The position numbers and the translations under genes were made by a program. The notes under the pieces are model-generated. The model made no database searches. It worked only from the letters and a program-made list of their open reading frames with translations, and was not told where the DNA came from. A DNA stretch of 64,000 nt from Chelatococcus asaccharovorans. GTDB taxonomy: Bacteria; Pseudomonadota; Alphaproteobacteria; Rhizobiales; Beijerinckiaceae. The stretch is from NCBI RefSeq assembly GCF_003201475.1, contig NZ_QJJK01000020.1, positions 23,256 to 87,255 on the forward strand, read 5' to 3'. Each line of letters starts with the position of its first letter. The stretch's first letter is position 1. Positions 27,302 through 35,951 of this stretch are shown in pieces.

Positions 27302-28693
27302 ATGGCTATGACCCAAGCTGCTCAATCCAGACCAATCCATGTGGTTCTAGCCAGTCTCATCGGGACCGCCATCGAGTGGTACGATTTCTACATTTATGGA
27401 ATAGCGGCAGCACTTGTTCTCGGTCCCCAGTTTTTCCCGGACATGTCTGAAACATCGGCGATGCTTGCAGCCTTCGCGACCTTCGGGGTCGGCTTCATTG
27501 CACGGCCGATCGGCGCAGCCCTCTTCGGACATTATGGTGACCGGGTGGGACGAAAGAAGGCACTGGTCATTTCATTGATGTTGATGGCCGCCGGCACATT
27601 CGCAGTCGGCCTCCTGCCCAACTATGCGAGTATAGGTGTCGCCGCACCGGTGGGACTCGTGTTGCTACGCTTCATTCAGGGACTGGGAATTGGCGGCGAA
27701 TGGGGCGGAGCCGCGCTGATGACCGGCGAATATGCGCCGCCCAAGCGGCGCGGTCTCTATGTGAGCTGGACCCAGTTCGGCAGCCCGGCGGGCCTGCTTC
27801 TGGCGAACGGTGTGTTCCTCGGCGTGCGCGGAATGATGGACGCCGAACAGTTCGCCGACTGGGGTTGGCGCATTCCCTTCCTGCTGAGCCTGGTGCTGAT
27901 CATTGTCGGATACGTCATCCGCCGGACGTTGCGTGAAACGCCTGTTTTCGAGAAGGCGCAGAAGGAAGGACGCGTCGAGCAGCTGCCCCTAGCCGTCGTT
28001 TTCCGTCGATATAAGCGGCCACTTTTCCTGGTGGCCGGCGCCTATATACTGAACAATACTGTCTTCTTTATCGTAACAACCTATACGATCGCCTATGCGA
28101 GGAGCCTGTCCACCCTCGGCAATACAACGCATATTGCTCTGGTGGCGCAAATCGTGGGTGGGCTCACCCTCGCCGTCGGCGTCGTCGTGTTCTCATGGCT
28201 CTCCGACAGCATCGGCCGCAAGCGCGTGATCCTGCCGTTCTATTTCGGCTGGATGCTCTGGATCTGGCCGATGTTCTGGCTCATCGACCTTGGCACCCCC
28301 GCCGCCTTCATCACCGCCATCGCGATTGGTACATTCATGACCTCCGCCTATGGCCCGCTCGGCGCATTCATGCTGGAACAGTTCGATACCCGCGTCCGCT
28401 ACACCGGCGCGGGCGTCGGCCAGCAGCTTGGATCCATCCTCGGCGGCGGCATCGCTCCCATGGTCGCCGTCCAGCTTAACGCCATCGGTGGCATCACAGC
28501 CGTGCAAGGCTATGTCGTCGCCGTTGCGATCATCAGCGCCGGTTGCGTCATGATGCTGCGCGAGAGCGCAGCCTTGACCGCAGATCAGCTCGACGACCAC
28601 GCCGTGCCGCTTGCGCCGCGCGTGGACGTGGCCGTCGGCTCGGAGGAGATCGCCAGCGTGCCGCTCGCCCTGCAGACGGAAACGGCGGGATAG
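27302..28693 (+). CDS. MFS transporter, metabolite:H+ symporter (MHS) family
   Basis: The 463-residue inner-membrane protein has 12 predicted transmembrane segments. MHS hallmarks are IGTAIEWYDFYIYG in helix 1, the loop 2-3 motif GHYGDRVGRKKALV, and RFIQGLGIGGEWGGA in helix 4. These carriers import small organic acids, betaines or shikimate-like compounds with protons; the substrate cannot be assigned. GAGGG lies four bases before the ATG at 27302; the ATG at 27308 is an alternative. The gene stands alone between a long AT-rich leader and a dispersed repeat that begins at its stop codon. Confidence 0.9.
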   Translation: MAMTQAAQSRPIHVVLASLIGTAIEWYDFYIYGIAAALVLGPQFFPDMSETSAMLAAFATFGVGFIARPIGAALFGHYGDRVGRKKALVISLMLMAAGTFAVGLLPNYASIGVAAPVGLVLLRFIQGLGIGGEWGGAALMTGEYAPPKRRGLYVSWTQFGSPAGLLLANGVFLGVRGMMDAEQFADWGWRIPFLLSLVLIIVGYVIRRTLRETPVFEKAQKEGRVEQLPLAVVFRRYKRPLFLVAGAYILNNTVFFIVTTYTIAYARSLSTLGNTTHIALVAQIVGGLTLAVGVVVFSWLSDSIGRKRVILPFYFGWMLWIWPMFWLIDLGTPAAFITAIAIGTFMTSAYGPLGAFMLEQFDTRVRYTGAGVGQQLGSILGGGIAPMVAVQLNAIGGITAVQGYVVAVAIISAGCVMMLRESAALTADQLDDHAVPLAPRVDVAVGSEEIASVPLALQTETAG

Positions 28694-28797
28694 CGCATTT
28701 TCGAGCGAAGTGGACACCGGTTCGCGTGAAGACAATGCGTAGAAACAATGACTTAAAGAATATCAGGTGAACCGGAATTCACCGGATATGCTTTAAG
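28694..28797 (+). repeat. Dispersed intergenic repeat, copy 2 (CATTTTCGAGCGAAGTGG type)
   Basis: The first ~45 bases are nearly identical to the element at 44551, differing at a few positions (GACAATGCG instead of GAAAATGCG). The second half has diverged and contains GGTGAA-N6-TTCACC. It begins directly at the stop codon of the transporter and ends at the convergent ABC gene. Confidence 0.8.
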
Positions 28798-28804
28798 TCC
28801 GCGT

Positions 28805-30574
28805 TCAGGCCGTCTTCAGGCCGACGGCTGGCTCCTGCGGTCGCGCCGTTGAAAGGCTGCCGGATGGCTGGCGATCAGACGCGAGATCGACGCGCCTGAG
28901 GGGGCCGAGCCCTGCCGGCTCGCGATGCGCCACGACGACGAAAGTCGTCAGCGGCAACATCTCGCGCAGAAGAAGAAACAGCTCGCGTTCGGCCTGCGCA
29001 TCCAGGGCGCTCGTTGGTTCGTCGAGAAAGGCCCAGTTCGGGCGCATGGCAAGCAGGCGCGCGATCATCAGGCGCTGCATCTCCCCGCCTGAGAGGCCAA
29101 GCGGCTTGTCCCTGTGCTCGGTCTCCGAGGCAAAGGGTGGCGAGCCGAGCCGATGCGCCAGGCCGACCTTGAAGCCGACCTTGGCCAGCACGTTCTCGAT
29201 CCATCCCGGCGGAAACTCCCGCGGATCGTTGGGATAGACGGCGGCCGCCGCGAGGTCCCCGAACGGCAGATACGGCCTCTGCGACAGGAAGAACGGCGCA
29301 TCGAGCGGCGTGGCGATGCGGCCCTCGCCATGCGGCCAGAGCCCAGCGATCGCCTTGAGAAGCGTCGACTTCCCCACACCCGAGACACCACTGAGCCAGA
29401 TGCATTCGCCGCGCGTGATATGGAGATCCGGCAGGTGGACGAGCACGCGCCCCTCCGGGTCCCGCACGATGACCTCGCGCAGCGTCACGCTGTCACCCGC
29501 CGTGCGCACGTGCTCGAAGGCTGAGCGGTGGCCTCCCTGCGCGTCCGCCGCTCGCAGGAAATGGCTGAGGCGCGAAGTCGTCGCGGCGAGTTCCGCTAGA
29601 TCCCTATAGGAAAAAATGAACCAGGACAGGGTCGTCACCACATTGGAGAACGCATTGGCGATCTGCATCAGGCCGCCGAGCGTCAGCTTCCCCGCCAGAA
29701 AGGCCGGCAGCGCGAGGAAAAGCGGAATGCGCAGCACGGTCGCCATATAGGGGCGCGTGAAAAGGCCCAGGACAAACTCGCGCCCGATAAGGCGCCGCCA
29801 GTTGTCGATGATCCGGCCGAAACGGCCCTCGAACTGCCGCCTCTCCGCAGCCTCACCGCCGGCCAGGGCCACTTCGTCAGAAGCTTCACGCATGCGCACA
29901 AGCGAGAAGCGAAAATCAGCCTCCCGCTTCTGTTGCTCGAAACTCAGCCGCTTGAGCGGACGCCCCAGGACATGGGTCATCAGACTGCCGATGGCGACAT
30001 AGATCGGCGCGGCCCACACCATATAGCGCGGAATTTCCACGAACGTACCGGCGATCGTGAAGGCGAGCGGAAAGGTGCTCAGCGTCCAGAGCAAGGTCAC
30101 ATAGGAAAAGAGGGCAATGATGTTGCCGGCGACATCAAGACCTTCCTGGGTGAATTTCTCCACGAAGATACGGCAATCGTCGGCGATACGCTGGTCGGGA
30201 TTGTCGATTTTTCCGTCGTTTGCAAGATGCCAGTAGTTCTTATGCGCCAGCCACCGGTCGAGCGACGCCGACGTCAAAGCCCGCCGCCACCGGATCTGAA
30301 CGATCTTGCGGAGATAGCTGGCGATGAGAAATACGCTCGCGCTCGCGCCGATGATCACGAAGAAGGCGCCCACCTGGCGAACGGCCGCGCCCGCATCGAG
30401 CTTCTGGAGCGCGTCATAGAAGGATGCGTTCCAGGCGATCAGCTTTAGGTTGATCTGGATCGAGACGATATTCAGCAGGAACACGCCGACAAAGACGGCA
30501 AGCCCAACCTTGCCGCCCGGTCCCTTGACGGCGAGGCTGACCAGCCACGCCATCTCGCGGATGAGGCGGATCAC
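28805..30574 (-). CDS. SbmA/YddA-like ABC transporter, fused membrane and ATPase domains
   Basis: The 589-residue half-transporter has an N-terminal six-helix membrane domain of the ABC-D/SbmA-BacA type (LTSASLDRWLAHKNYWHLAN, NPDQRIADDCRIFVEKFT) and a C-terminal ATPase with Walker A SGVSGVGKSTLLKAIAGLW, signature LSGGEMQRLMIARLL and Walker B WAFLDEPTSALD. Relatives include E. coli YddA and rhizobial ExsE-like proteins; some move peptides, vitamins or siderophores. It is the last gene of the heme/iron operon, its GTG overlapping the chaN stop (GTGA), with GAGGG eight bases upstream. Direction and substrate are unknown. Confidence 0.85.
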   Translation of the reverse strand: MIRLIREMAWLVSLAVKGPGGKVGLAVFVGVFLLNIVSIQINLKLIAWNASFYDALQKLDAGAAVRQVGAFFVIIGASASVFLIASYLRKIVQIRWRRALTSASLDRWLAHKNYWHLANDGKIDNPDQRIADDCRIFVEKFTQEGLDVAGNIIALFSYVTLLWTLSTFPLAFTIAGTFVEIPRYMVWAAPIYVAIGSLMTHVLGRPLKRLSFEQQKREADFRFSLVRMREASDEVALAGGEAAERRQFEGRFGRIIDNWRRLIGREFVLGLFTRPYMATVLRIPLFLALPAFLAGKLTLGGLMQIANAFSNVVTTLSWFIFSYRDLAELAATTSRLSHFLRAADAQGGHRSAFEHVRTAGDSVTLREVIVRDPEGRVLVHLPDLHITRGECIWLSGVSGVGKSTLLKAIAGLWPHGEGRIATPLDAPFFLSQRPYLPFGDLAAAAVYPNDPREFPPGWIENVLAKVGFKVGLAHRLGSPPFASETEHRDKPLGLSGGEMQRLMIARLLAMRPNWAFLDEPTSALDAQAERELFLLLREMLPLTTFVVVAHREPAGLGPLRRVDLASDRQPSGSLSTARPQEPAVGLKTA

Positions 30575-31485
30575 GATCGGGAGCCCTCTGCAGGAGCCGT
30601 CGCGGGTGTTGGTCGTTTGGCCCGCCAGGAATTCGGCGGCTCGGGCCGGTCCAGACGAAAGATCGCATCGGCTATGCCGGCAACCGCACCAAGGTCCTGT
30701 GTGTCTGCCTCGCTCGGCAACAGGACCGATACATCGCTGATATCGAGGTCCCGCAACTGGTAGGGTGTGCCATGCCCATATTCCAGATGCCCCCGGCCGA
30801 TGATCCCGACGACAAGCGCGATCGGCCGCTCCGCGAGCGCTCGCGCGATATTGCAGGCGAAGGCGCGGTCCCAGGTCTGCTGGGCGCGGACGAAACGGTC
30901 GAAGGCGGGATCGTCGGCGCTTTGCGCCATGCCGTTCGGACCGCCCGCGCGGCCGCCCCCCACCAGGTTGAACAGATGCTGCCGGTAAGCCGCTGTCGCC
31001 GGCGCGGAGGGCGTCAACCCGTCGCGCTCATCCTCCGGGATTGCCTCCCAGCCTTCCTTGCCGACCCGCGTCACGAGGGGACGATAACAGTTCAAGGCCA
31101 GCATCGGCACCTTTTGCTGGCGGCAGAAATGGAAGATCGGCAGGTAGAGCGCGGGATCGAAACCCCACACATCATACCATTCCGACCGGACCAGGAAGGT
31201 CTCGGTATCCATCTCGCCATCGACCCAGGCGTCGAGCACAGGCTGAAGGCGGCGTGGAAACATCTCGAACCCGACCGCCAGGCCGGCGTTGAGCATGTGC
31301 AGGAAGGCGAGGACATGGAGCTGCCAGCGATGAATCTCCGCGACATCATGCGTCTCGCCGAGCAGCACCGCGCGCCGGAAGGCCGCCTTCTGCAACAGTT
31401 GCCGCTGGTCCGTGAGCTGCCCGCTTTCGGGATCGAGCCATGTCCCCCGGGGATGGGGAACGACATGCACCTCGGAGTTCGTCAT
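30571..31485 (-). CDS. ChaN-family heme-binding protein
   Basis: The 304-residue protein matches the ChaN/Tiki-like family (PF04187), whose Campylobacter member Cj0177/ChaN binds two cofacial hemes and acts in iron uptake. Family features are the RRAVLLGETHDVAEIHRWQ segment near residue 40, GFEMFPRRLQPVLDAW, and LVVGIIGRGHLEYGHGTPYQL near the end. ChaN proteins are often lipoproteins, but no signal peptide or lipobox is visible here, so this one is probably cytoplasmic. It lies 17 bases after the HemS-like gene and overlaps the ABC transporter gene by four bases. Confidence 0.85.
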   Translation of the reverse strand: MTNSEVHVVPHPRGTWLDPESGQLTDQRQLLQKAAFRRAVLLGETHDVAEIHRWQLHVLAFLHMLNAGLAVGFEMFPRRLQPVLDAWVDGEMDTETFLVRSEWYDVWGFDPALYLPIFHFCRQQKVPMLALNCYRPLVTRVGKEGWEAIPEDERDGLTPSAPATAAYRQHLFNLVGGGRAGGPNGMAQSADDPAFDRFVRAQQTWDRAFACNIARALAERPIALVVGIIGRGHLEYGHGTPYQLRDLDISDVSVLLPSEADTQDLGAVAGIADAIFRLDRPEPPNSWRAKRPTPATAPAEGSRS

Positions 31486-31502
31486 CGCCTTGAGCCCGAT
31501 GT

Positions 31503-32234
31503 TCAGAATCGTGAAAAGACGGCTGCCGGCCCGCGAACGCTGAGACCGATCAGCTCGCCCGCGGCATTCTCCGCGTCCAGCGCGACCGCGTCGCCCTCGT
31601 TGCGACGGCGCCAGCCGGCGACCGACCCGCCGCGCAGGTGGAGGTGGAAATCCGGCTGCATGACGTTGATGAAGCCCATGCCGGGCTTCACGGCCGCCAC
31701 GATGCCCTGCCAGTTTTGCACGACGCCGGGACGCGTGAGGGTGATCGAGATCGGCTCCCCGCCCGCGCGCGCGGCCTCGAAGGCGAGCGTGCCGGGATCG
31801 CCCTCCTCGAGGGTTGCCGGCTCGCGGGCCGGCTTCTCAGCCTCCGGCAGAGCTACCCCGCTGCCGAGCGGTGCGAGGCCGCGGTCGAAGGGCTCCAGGC
31901 CCGCCATACCGATGATGCTGAACAGCACCGCGCCGCCGGCATCCTGAAAGTCGAGCCGCGGCAGGACCATCTCCTGCATGCGTCCCGAACGGTCGACCAC
32001 CACGGAGGCGATCTCTGCGACAGCAATGCGCGCGTCATGCGCGGCGCCGCGACAAATGACCGTATCGCCCGCGATGGAAACGGCCTCGACAGGGCCGATG
32101 CGCTCGTGCGTGGCACCGCCATGCCGGGTTGTGAGCATGACGCTGCCCATCTCGGGCAGGCGGCGCAGCACGGCGACAGCATCGCTGCCAAGGGACGCGC
32201 GGCTTAGCGTATCGATCGTCGTCATATCAGGCAT
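31503..32234 (-). CDS. HemS/ChuX-like heme-utilisation protein (putative)
   Basis: The 243-residue protein resembles HemS/HmuS half-domains. The N-terminal segment LPEMGSVMLTTRHGGATHER corresponds to the LGxVMxLTRNxxAVHE opening of HemS, LPRLDFQDAGGAVLFSI to the LQFFDxxGxAVHKI strand, and FHLHLRGGSVAGWRRR plus AVALDAENAAGELIGL to the second domain. HemS proteins carry or degrade heme in the cytoplasm. It is shorter than the usual ~350 residues, and the heme-ligand histidine cannot be placed with confidence. It begins 11 bases after the TonB-receptor stop, supporting a heme role. An ATG at 32225 is an alternative start. Confidence 0.6.
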   Translation of the reverse strand: MPDMTTIDTLSRASLGSDAVAVLRRLPEMGSVMLTTRHGGATHERIGPVEAVSIAGDTVICRGAAHDARIAVAEIASVVVDRSGRMQEMVLPRLDFQDAGGAVLFSIIGMAGLEPFDRGLAPLGSGVALPEAEKPAREPATLEEGDPGTLAFEAARAGGEPISITLTRPGVVQNWQGIVAAVKPGMGFINVMQPDFHLHLRGGSVAGWRRRNEGDAVALDAENAAGELIGLSVRGPAAVFSRF

Positions 32235-32245
32235 CCATCTTTCAA

Positions 32246-34579
32246 TCAGAAATCGACCTGGGCGCTGAGCTTGAAGGTACGGCCCGGCGCGGTCTGCAAC
32301 TCGAGGGGATTGGTGATCGCCTGCGCCGTCGTGCTCGTGCGCGCGAAGGTATAAGGCAGCGGTCCCTTGAAGTAACGCTGGTCGAAGATGTTGAGAACAC
32401 CCGCGCGCAGCGTGATCATCTCGGTCGGCTTCCAGTTCACGTAGCTGTCGAACACCATGTAGCTGGACGGACGGAAGAGATCGGTGGAACTCGCGCGGGT
32501 TACGCCCTGACCGAAGGTACTGATGACTTCCGCCTGCAATCCCCAGTCCGGTCGCATCCACTTCAACCCCACCGTTCCATTGAACGGCGTCGCGCCATCA
32601 TAGGGCACCATCGGATCGCCCGCCTGATAGCGCTGATCCCCATGCTGATAGGAGGCGGACGCATTCACGGCCCAGTTGTCGTGGAACTGCCATTCGCCGA
32701 AGGCTTCGATACCCCAGATCTTCACAGCCGACAGGTTACGATAGGTGTAGTCGTTCGTGCCCGGCGGATTGTAGAAATTCTGGATGAAGTCCTTGTAGTC
32801 GGCATAGAAGCCGCCGATCGAGAACCACGCACGATTGAATTGGCCGCGGAAGCCGCCCTCGTAGGACTGGACGCTTTCCGGCTGCAGGTTGGGGTTCGGA
32901 ATGAGATTGAAGGAGACGCCCGGCGATGACGTATAAAGCTGCTGCGCGGTCGGCATCTTGAAGCCTTCCGCATAGCGCGCATAAACGGAATAGTGGTCCG
33001 TGAGCTTGAAGATCGCACCGATCTGCGGGATAAGCTTGCTGGATTCAGACTTACTTGGCGTGATGCCATCCGTCTCGATATAATAGGCGTTCGTCTTGGG
33101 ATCGATTGCGTAATTCGCCCAGCGCACGCCCGGCGTGATCAACAGGCGCCCATCGAGCAGGCTGATCTCATCCTGCAGATAGAAATCGGCGCGGGTCGTG
33201 TCGGCATTCGAAAAGCTGGCGCTGCGCGTATAGGTCGACCGCCCGGTCGTCAGATTCTTGACGAGGCTGTCGCGATAGTATTCCGCGCGCGTATAGTCAC
33301 CTTGGAAGCCATAAGTCAGCGTATGTCGGCTGGAGCCGAGATTGAACTTCGACGTCAGCTGTATATCAGCCTGCCAGAACTCCTCGGAATATCCGAGATT
33401 ATCCACTGTCACCTGATTTTGCTTTGACGCCAAAGTCTGAAGACGCTCGCTGTGAACATCGCGGCTTTGCGGCGAATAGGACAATTGCCAGTGTAGATTA
33501 TCGAGGAAATTTACCCCGACATTCCAGTCGTGCGACAAGGACACGCGCTTGCGGGTCTGATCCTGGTTGCGGGGATATAACCCGTTGAAGGCCCCCGTCG
33601 ACTGCAAACCGTAATCATACATCTGCCGGATGTTGTTCGAGCTGTCATAGAGCTCGCCGGTCAGCTTGAACTCGTGATCGGACGACGGGCGGAACACCAG
33701 CTTTGTCAGCATGTTCCAGGTCGTGCCGTCGAGCGGATTGAGGGTGTCGCAGCGAATGGCCATCGGCACGCGCGGGCAGCCCCAGAGGCCGCCATCCGCG
33801 CGCGCCTTGCTGAGCTTGCCCTCGTTGTAGGTGTTCTGGTTGACGAGGATGAGGCCCTGCAGGGTCGGCGTCAGCTGGAACGCCGCCATCGCGGTCTTCG
33901 AGAACGACTTGTTGAAACTGTCGTAGGTCGCCTGGATGCGGCCCGCGTAAGGCTTGTCCTTGCCTTTCAGGAGATCATCCGGATCAAGCGTGCGATAGGC
34001 GACGATACCGCCAAGGGCGTCCGCGCCCCAGAGCACGGACCCTGGGCCGCGCACGATCTCGACGGCCTTCAGGCCGGGAAAGTCGACGAAGCTGCGGTTG
34101 CCGTCGGTGATGCGCTCCTGGATGCGCGTGCCATCGACCTGCATCTGCACGCGATTGCCGCCAACACCGCGAATCGTGAAGCCGCCGAGATTGCCGAACG
34201 GATCCGTGCCGGATGTCTGGCGATCGACAGTAATGCCGGGCTGGTAACGCGCGAGATCCATGTTGTCGCGCGTCATGGTCTGGTCGAGCTGCTGCCGGGT
34301 CGTGACCGTCACCGTGCCCGGCACGTCGAGGACATTGGTCGGCTGGCGCGTGGCCGTAATGGAAATGGCATCGAGTTCGATGGTACCCGGCGGGACAATG
34401 GTTTCGCCCGCCGCAGTCTCCGGGGATGCATTGACCGGAGCGGCGTTGCCCTCCTGAACCGGCTGACGTCGCGCAGCATCGCGCGGCGTGCGTTGTGTCT
34501 CCTGCGCGCTCGCGCCTGCTGTCGCAAGAAGAACCGCCAGCACACTGGCACTGGTGAGAAAACGAAAAATGGTGCCCAT
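32246..34579 (-). CDS. TonB-dependent outer-membrane receptor, hemoglobin/transferrin/lactoferrin-type
   Basis: The 777-residue protein has a signal peptide (FRFLTSASVLAVLLATAGAS, cleavage near ASAQE). A plug domain follows, starting at ISITATRQPTNVLDVPGTVT, with GGFTIRGVGGNRVQMQVDG and RGPGSVLWGADALGG. The rest is a 22-strand barrel ending in the aromatic-terminated FKLSAQVDF. The heme-receptor NPNL box is seen in LIPNPNLQPESVQSYEGGF, and the FRAP box is modified to EGFKMPTAQQLY. The histidine usually found between these boxes, a heme ligand in HemR-type receptors, is absent. Heme is the favoured ligand from the neighbours, but another iron source is possible. GGGGG precedes the ATG. Confidence 0.88.
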   Translation of the reverse strand: MGTIFRFLTSASVLAVLLATAGASAQETQRTPRDAARRQPVQEGNAAPVNASPETAAGETIVPPGTIELDAISITATRQPTNVLDVPGTVTVTTRQQLDQTMTRDNMDLARYQPGITVDRQTSGTDPFGNLGGFTIRGVGGNRVQMQVDGTRIQERITDGNRSFVDFPGLKAVEIVRGPGSVLWGADALGGIVAYRTLDPDDLLKGKDKPYAGRIQATYDSFNKSFSKTAMAAFQLTPTLQGLILVNQNTYNEGKLSKARADGGLWGCPRVPMAIRCDTLNPLDGTTWNMLTKLVFRPSSDHEFKLTGELYDSSNNIRQMYDYGLQSTGAFNGLYPRNQDQTRKRVSLSHDWNVGVNFLDNLHWQLSYSPQSRDVHSERLQTLASKQNQVTVDNLGYSEEFWQADIQLTSKFNLGSSRHTLTYGFQGDYTRAEYYRDSLVKNLTTGRSTYTRSASFSNADTTRADFYLQDEISLLDGRLLITPGVRWANYAIDPKTNAYYIETDGITPSKSESSKLIPQIGAIFKLTDHYSVYARYAEGFKMPTAQQLYTSSPGVSFNLIPNPNLQPESVQSYEGGFRGQFNRAWFSIGGFYADYKDFIQNFYNPPGTNDYTYRNLSAVKIWGIEAFGEWQFHDNWAVNASASYQHGDQRYQAGDPMVPYDGATPFNGTVGLKWMRPDWGLQAEVISTFGQGVTRASSTDLFRPSSYMVFDSYVNWKPTEMITLRAGVLNIFDQRYFKGPLPYTFARTSTTAQAITNPLELQTAPGRTFKLSAQVDF

Positions 34580-34634
34580 TGCGCCCCCGCCATACTTAAA
34601 ATCGTCAGATGGCGGCATTAATCAATTTTACAGA

Positions 34635-34654
34635 GATTCTTCAAGCAAAGAATC
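34635..34654. promoter_or_regulatory. Perfect inverted repeat upstream of the TonB receptor, candidate iron-regulator site
   Basis: GATTCTT (34635-34641) and AAGAATC (34648-34654) are perfect inverted arms around CAAGCA. The dyad lies 56-75 bases before the receptor ATG in AT-rich DNA. The arms recall Irr/ICE-type sites (TTAGAA/TTCTAA), but it is not a consensus match and might be only a short leader hairpin. Confidence 0.4.
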
Positions 34655-34792
34655 CGCCTTTTTCTTACATTTACCTTTTAACTCTTCTCGATTTGAATAG
34701 TTATACATTTTAAGTCAAATTAGAATAGTGAAAATATTTATCGGTGCGCAGGCCACGGGCTCCGTAGCCATGGCGATCAGTCCAGGGGGATG

Positions 34793-34877
34793 GGCGCGCG
34801 AAGTGGGCGCCGGTTGCGTGATGACAATGCATGGAAACAAAGACCTCGAGCCCGTCCGGTGACCCGAAGTTCAGCGG
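34793..34877 (+). repeat. Dispersed intergenic repeat, degenerate copy 3
   Basis: GCGCGCGAAGTGGGCGCCGG followed by TTGCGTGATGACAATGC and GGAAACAAAGAC can be aligned with the elements at 28694 and 44551, with many substitutions and without the terminal CATTTTCG palindrome. It appears to be a decayed copy. Confidence 0.6.
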
Positions 34878-35159
34878 ACTTGTTCCGGCTCGCACCCTCC
34901 CCTCGGGGTTCCCGCTCAAGGCCGACGATGACGCAGGCGGCGGGCAGGCGATTCAAAGGGGTCGAAAAAGGGTCCGGCGCGTTGCATCAAGGGGATGCTT
35001 CCGCGGGGCCGATCAACCCCTGAACGATCAACGGGGTTTATCGAAAAGCTGCTCAAAGGTCTGTTCTTAAGATCTCAAATAATAATAATGAACATCTCGG
35101 GCACGAGGGGGTAACGTCTTCCCTGCAGAAGAGGCTGCCACCCGAAGCGCGCGCCCCGG

Positions 35160-35951
35160 CTATTGCGCCAGGAAGCCGCCATCCACGGGCAGGGTGTGGC
35201 CAGTGATCATCGCCGCGCCGGGACCGGCAAGAAAGACGATCGCCGCGGCGACGTCCTCCGGCTCCGCCAGACGCTTCAGCGGCGTCATCGCCTCGATACG
35301 CGCCACCAGCTCGGGCTGCGCCAGGAGGGGGGCGATGAAGGGCGTGTTCACATAAGTCGGCGCCACGCCATTGACCCGGATTCCATGGGGCGCCCATTCC
35401 ACCGCCAGGGCGCGCGTCATATTGACGATGGCGCCTTTGGTCGTCTGGTAGGAGATGTTGGGATAGAGGCCGCCGCCAGAAAAGCCCATGATCGACGCGA
35501 CATTGACGATCGCGCCGGCAATACCCGCCGCGATCATGTGGCGCGCCGCGACCCGTGCGCAAAGAAAGGTGCCGGTCATGTTGACCGCCACCACCTTGTC
35601 CCAGTCGGCCATGGTATGCTCGAGAGCCGGCTGACGGATGGCAAGGCCCGCGCAGTTGACGAGGATATCGATGCGCCCTTCCCGCGCCATCACATCCGCG
35701 AAGGCCTGGTCGACCTGTCGCTCATCGGTGATATCGGCCTGGACTGCGAAATGCGCGCCGGCGCCGAGGCTCGCGAGCACGCCGGCTGCAACGGGCGCAC
35801 GGTCGAGCACGGCAACCGTAGCGCCAGCCTCCGCCAGGGCCTTGGCGGTCGCAAGACCGATGCCGCTCGCGCCGCCGGTGACGATCGCGACCCGGCCATC
35901 GAGCGGCTTCCCCGCCTCCGTCACAGGCTCACGCCCAAGGTTTTCACCCAT
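35160..35951 (-). CDS. SDR family NAD(P)-dependent oxidoreductase of the erythronate cluster
   Basis: The 263-residue classical SDR has the cofactor motif VTGGASGIGLATAKALAEAG, the NCAGLA segment and the catalytic Tyr-Lys in SYQTTKGAIVNMTRALA, with serine in NVASIMGFSGG. The C-terminal DGGFLAQ is typical. The substrate is not determined by sequence. As the last gene of the sugar-acid operon, overlapping the otnI stop by 31 bases, it is likely a sugar or sugar-acid dehydrogenase. One possibility is oxidation of an aldose at C1 to the lactone that the ApnL-like enzyme would open; oxidation of a polyol is the alternative. Confidence 0.85.
   Translation of the reverse strand: MGENLGREPVTEAGKPLDGRVAIVTGGASGIGLATAKALAEAGATVAVLDRAPVAAGVLASLGAGAHFAVQADITDERQVDQAFADVMAREGRIDILVNCAGLAIRQPALEHTMADWDKVVAVNMTGTFLCARVAARHMIAAGIAGAIVNVASIMGFSGGGLYPNISYQTTKGAIVNMTRALAVEWAPHGIRVNGVAPTYVNTPFIAPLLAQPELVARIEAMTPLKRLAEPEDVAAAIVFLAGPGAAMITGHTLPVDGGFLAQ

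Larger units (their letters stand above)
34580..35159. other. 580-base intergenic region: iron-operon leader plus degenerate repeat
   Basis: No gene is apparent. Bases ~34615-34735 are strikingly AT-rich and form the control region of the TonB-receptor operon, including a perfect 7-bp dyad at 34635. On the minus strand TTGACT at about 34717-34712 could be a -35 box, without a convincing -10. A degenerate dispersed repeat occupies 34793-34877; the remainder to the SDR stop shows nothing recognisable. Confidence 0.55.
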
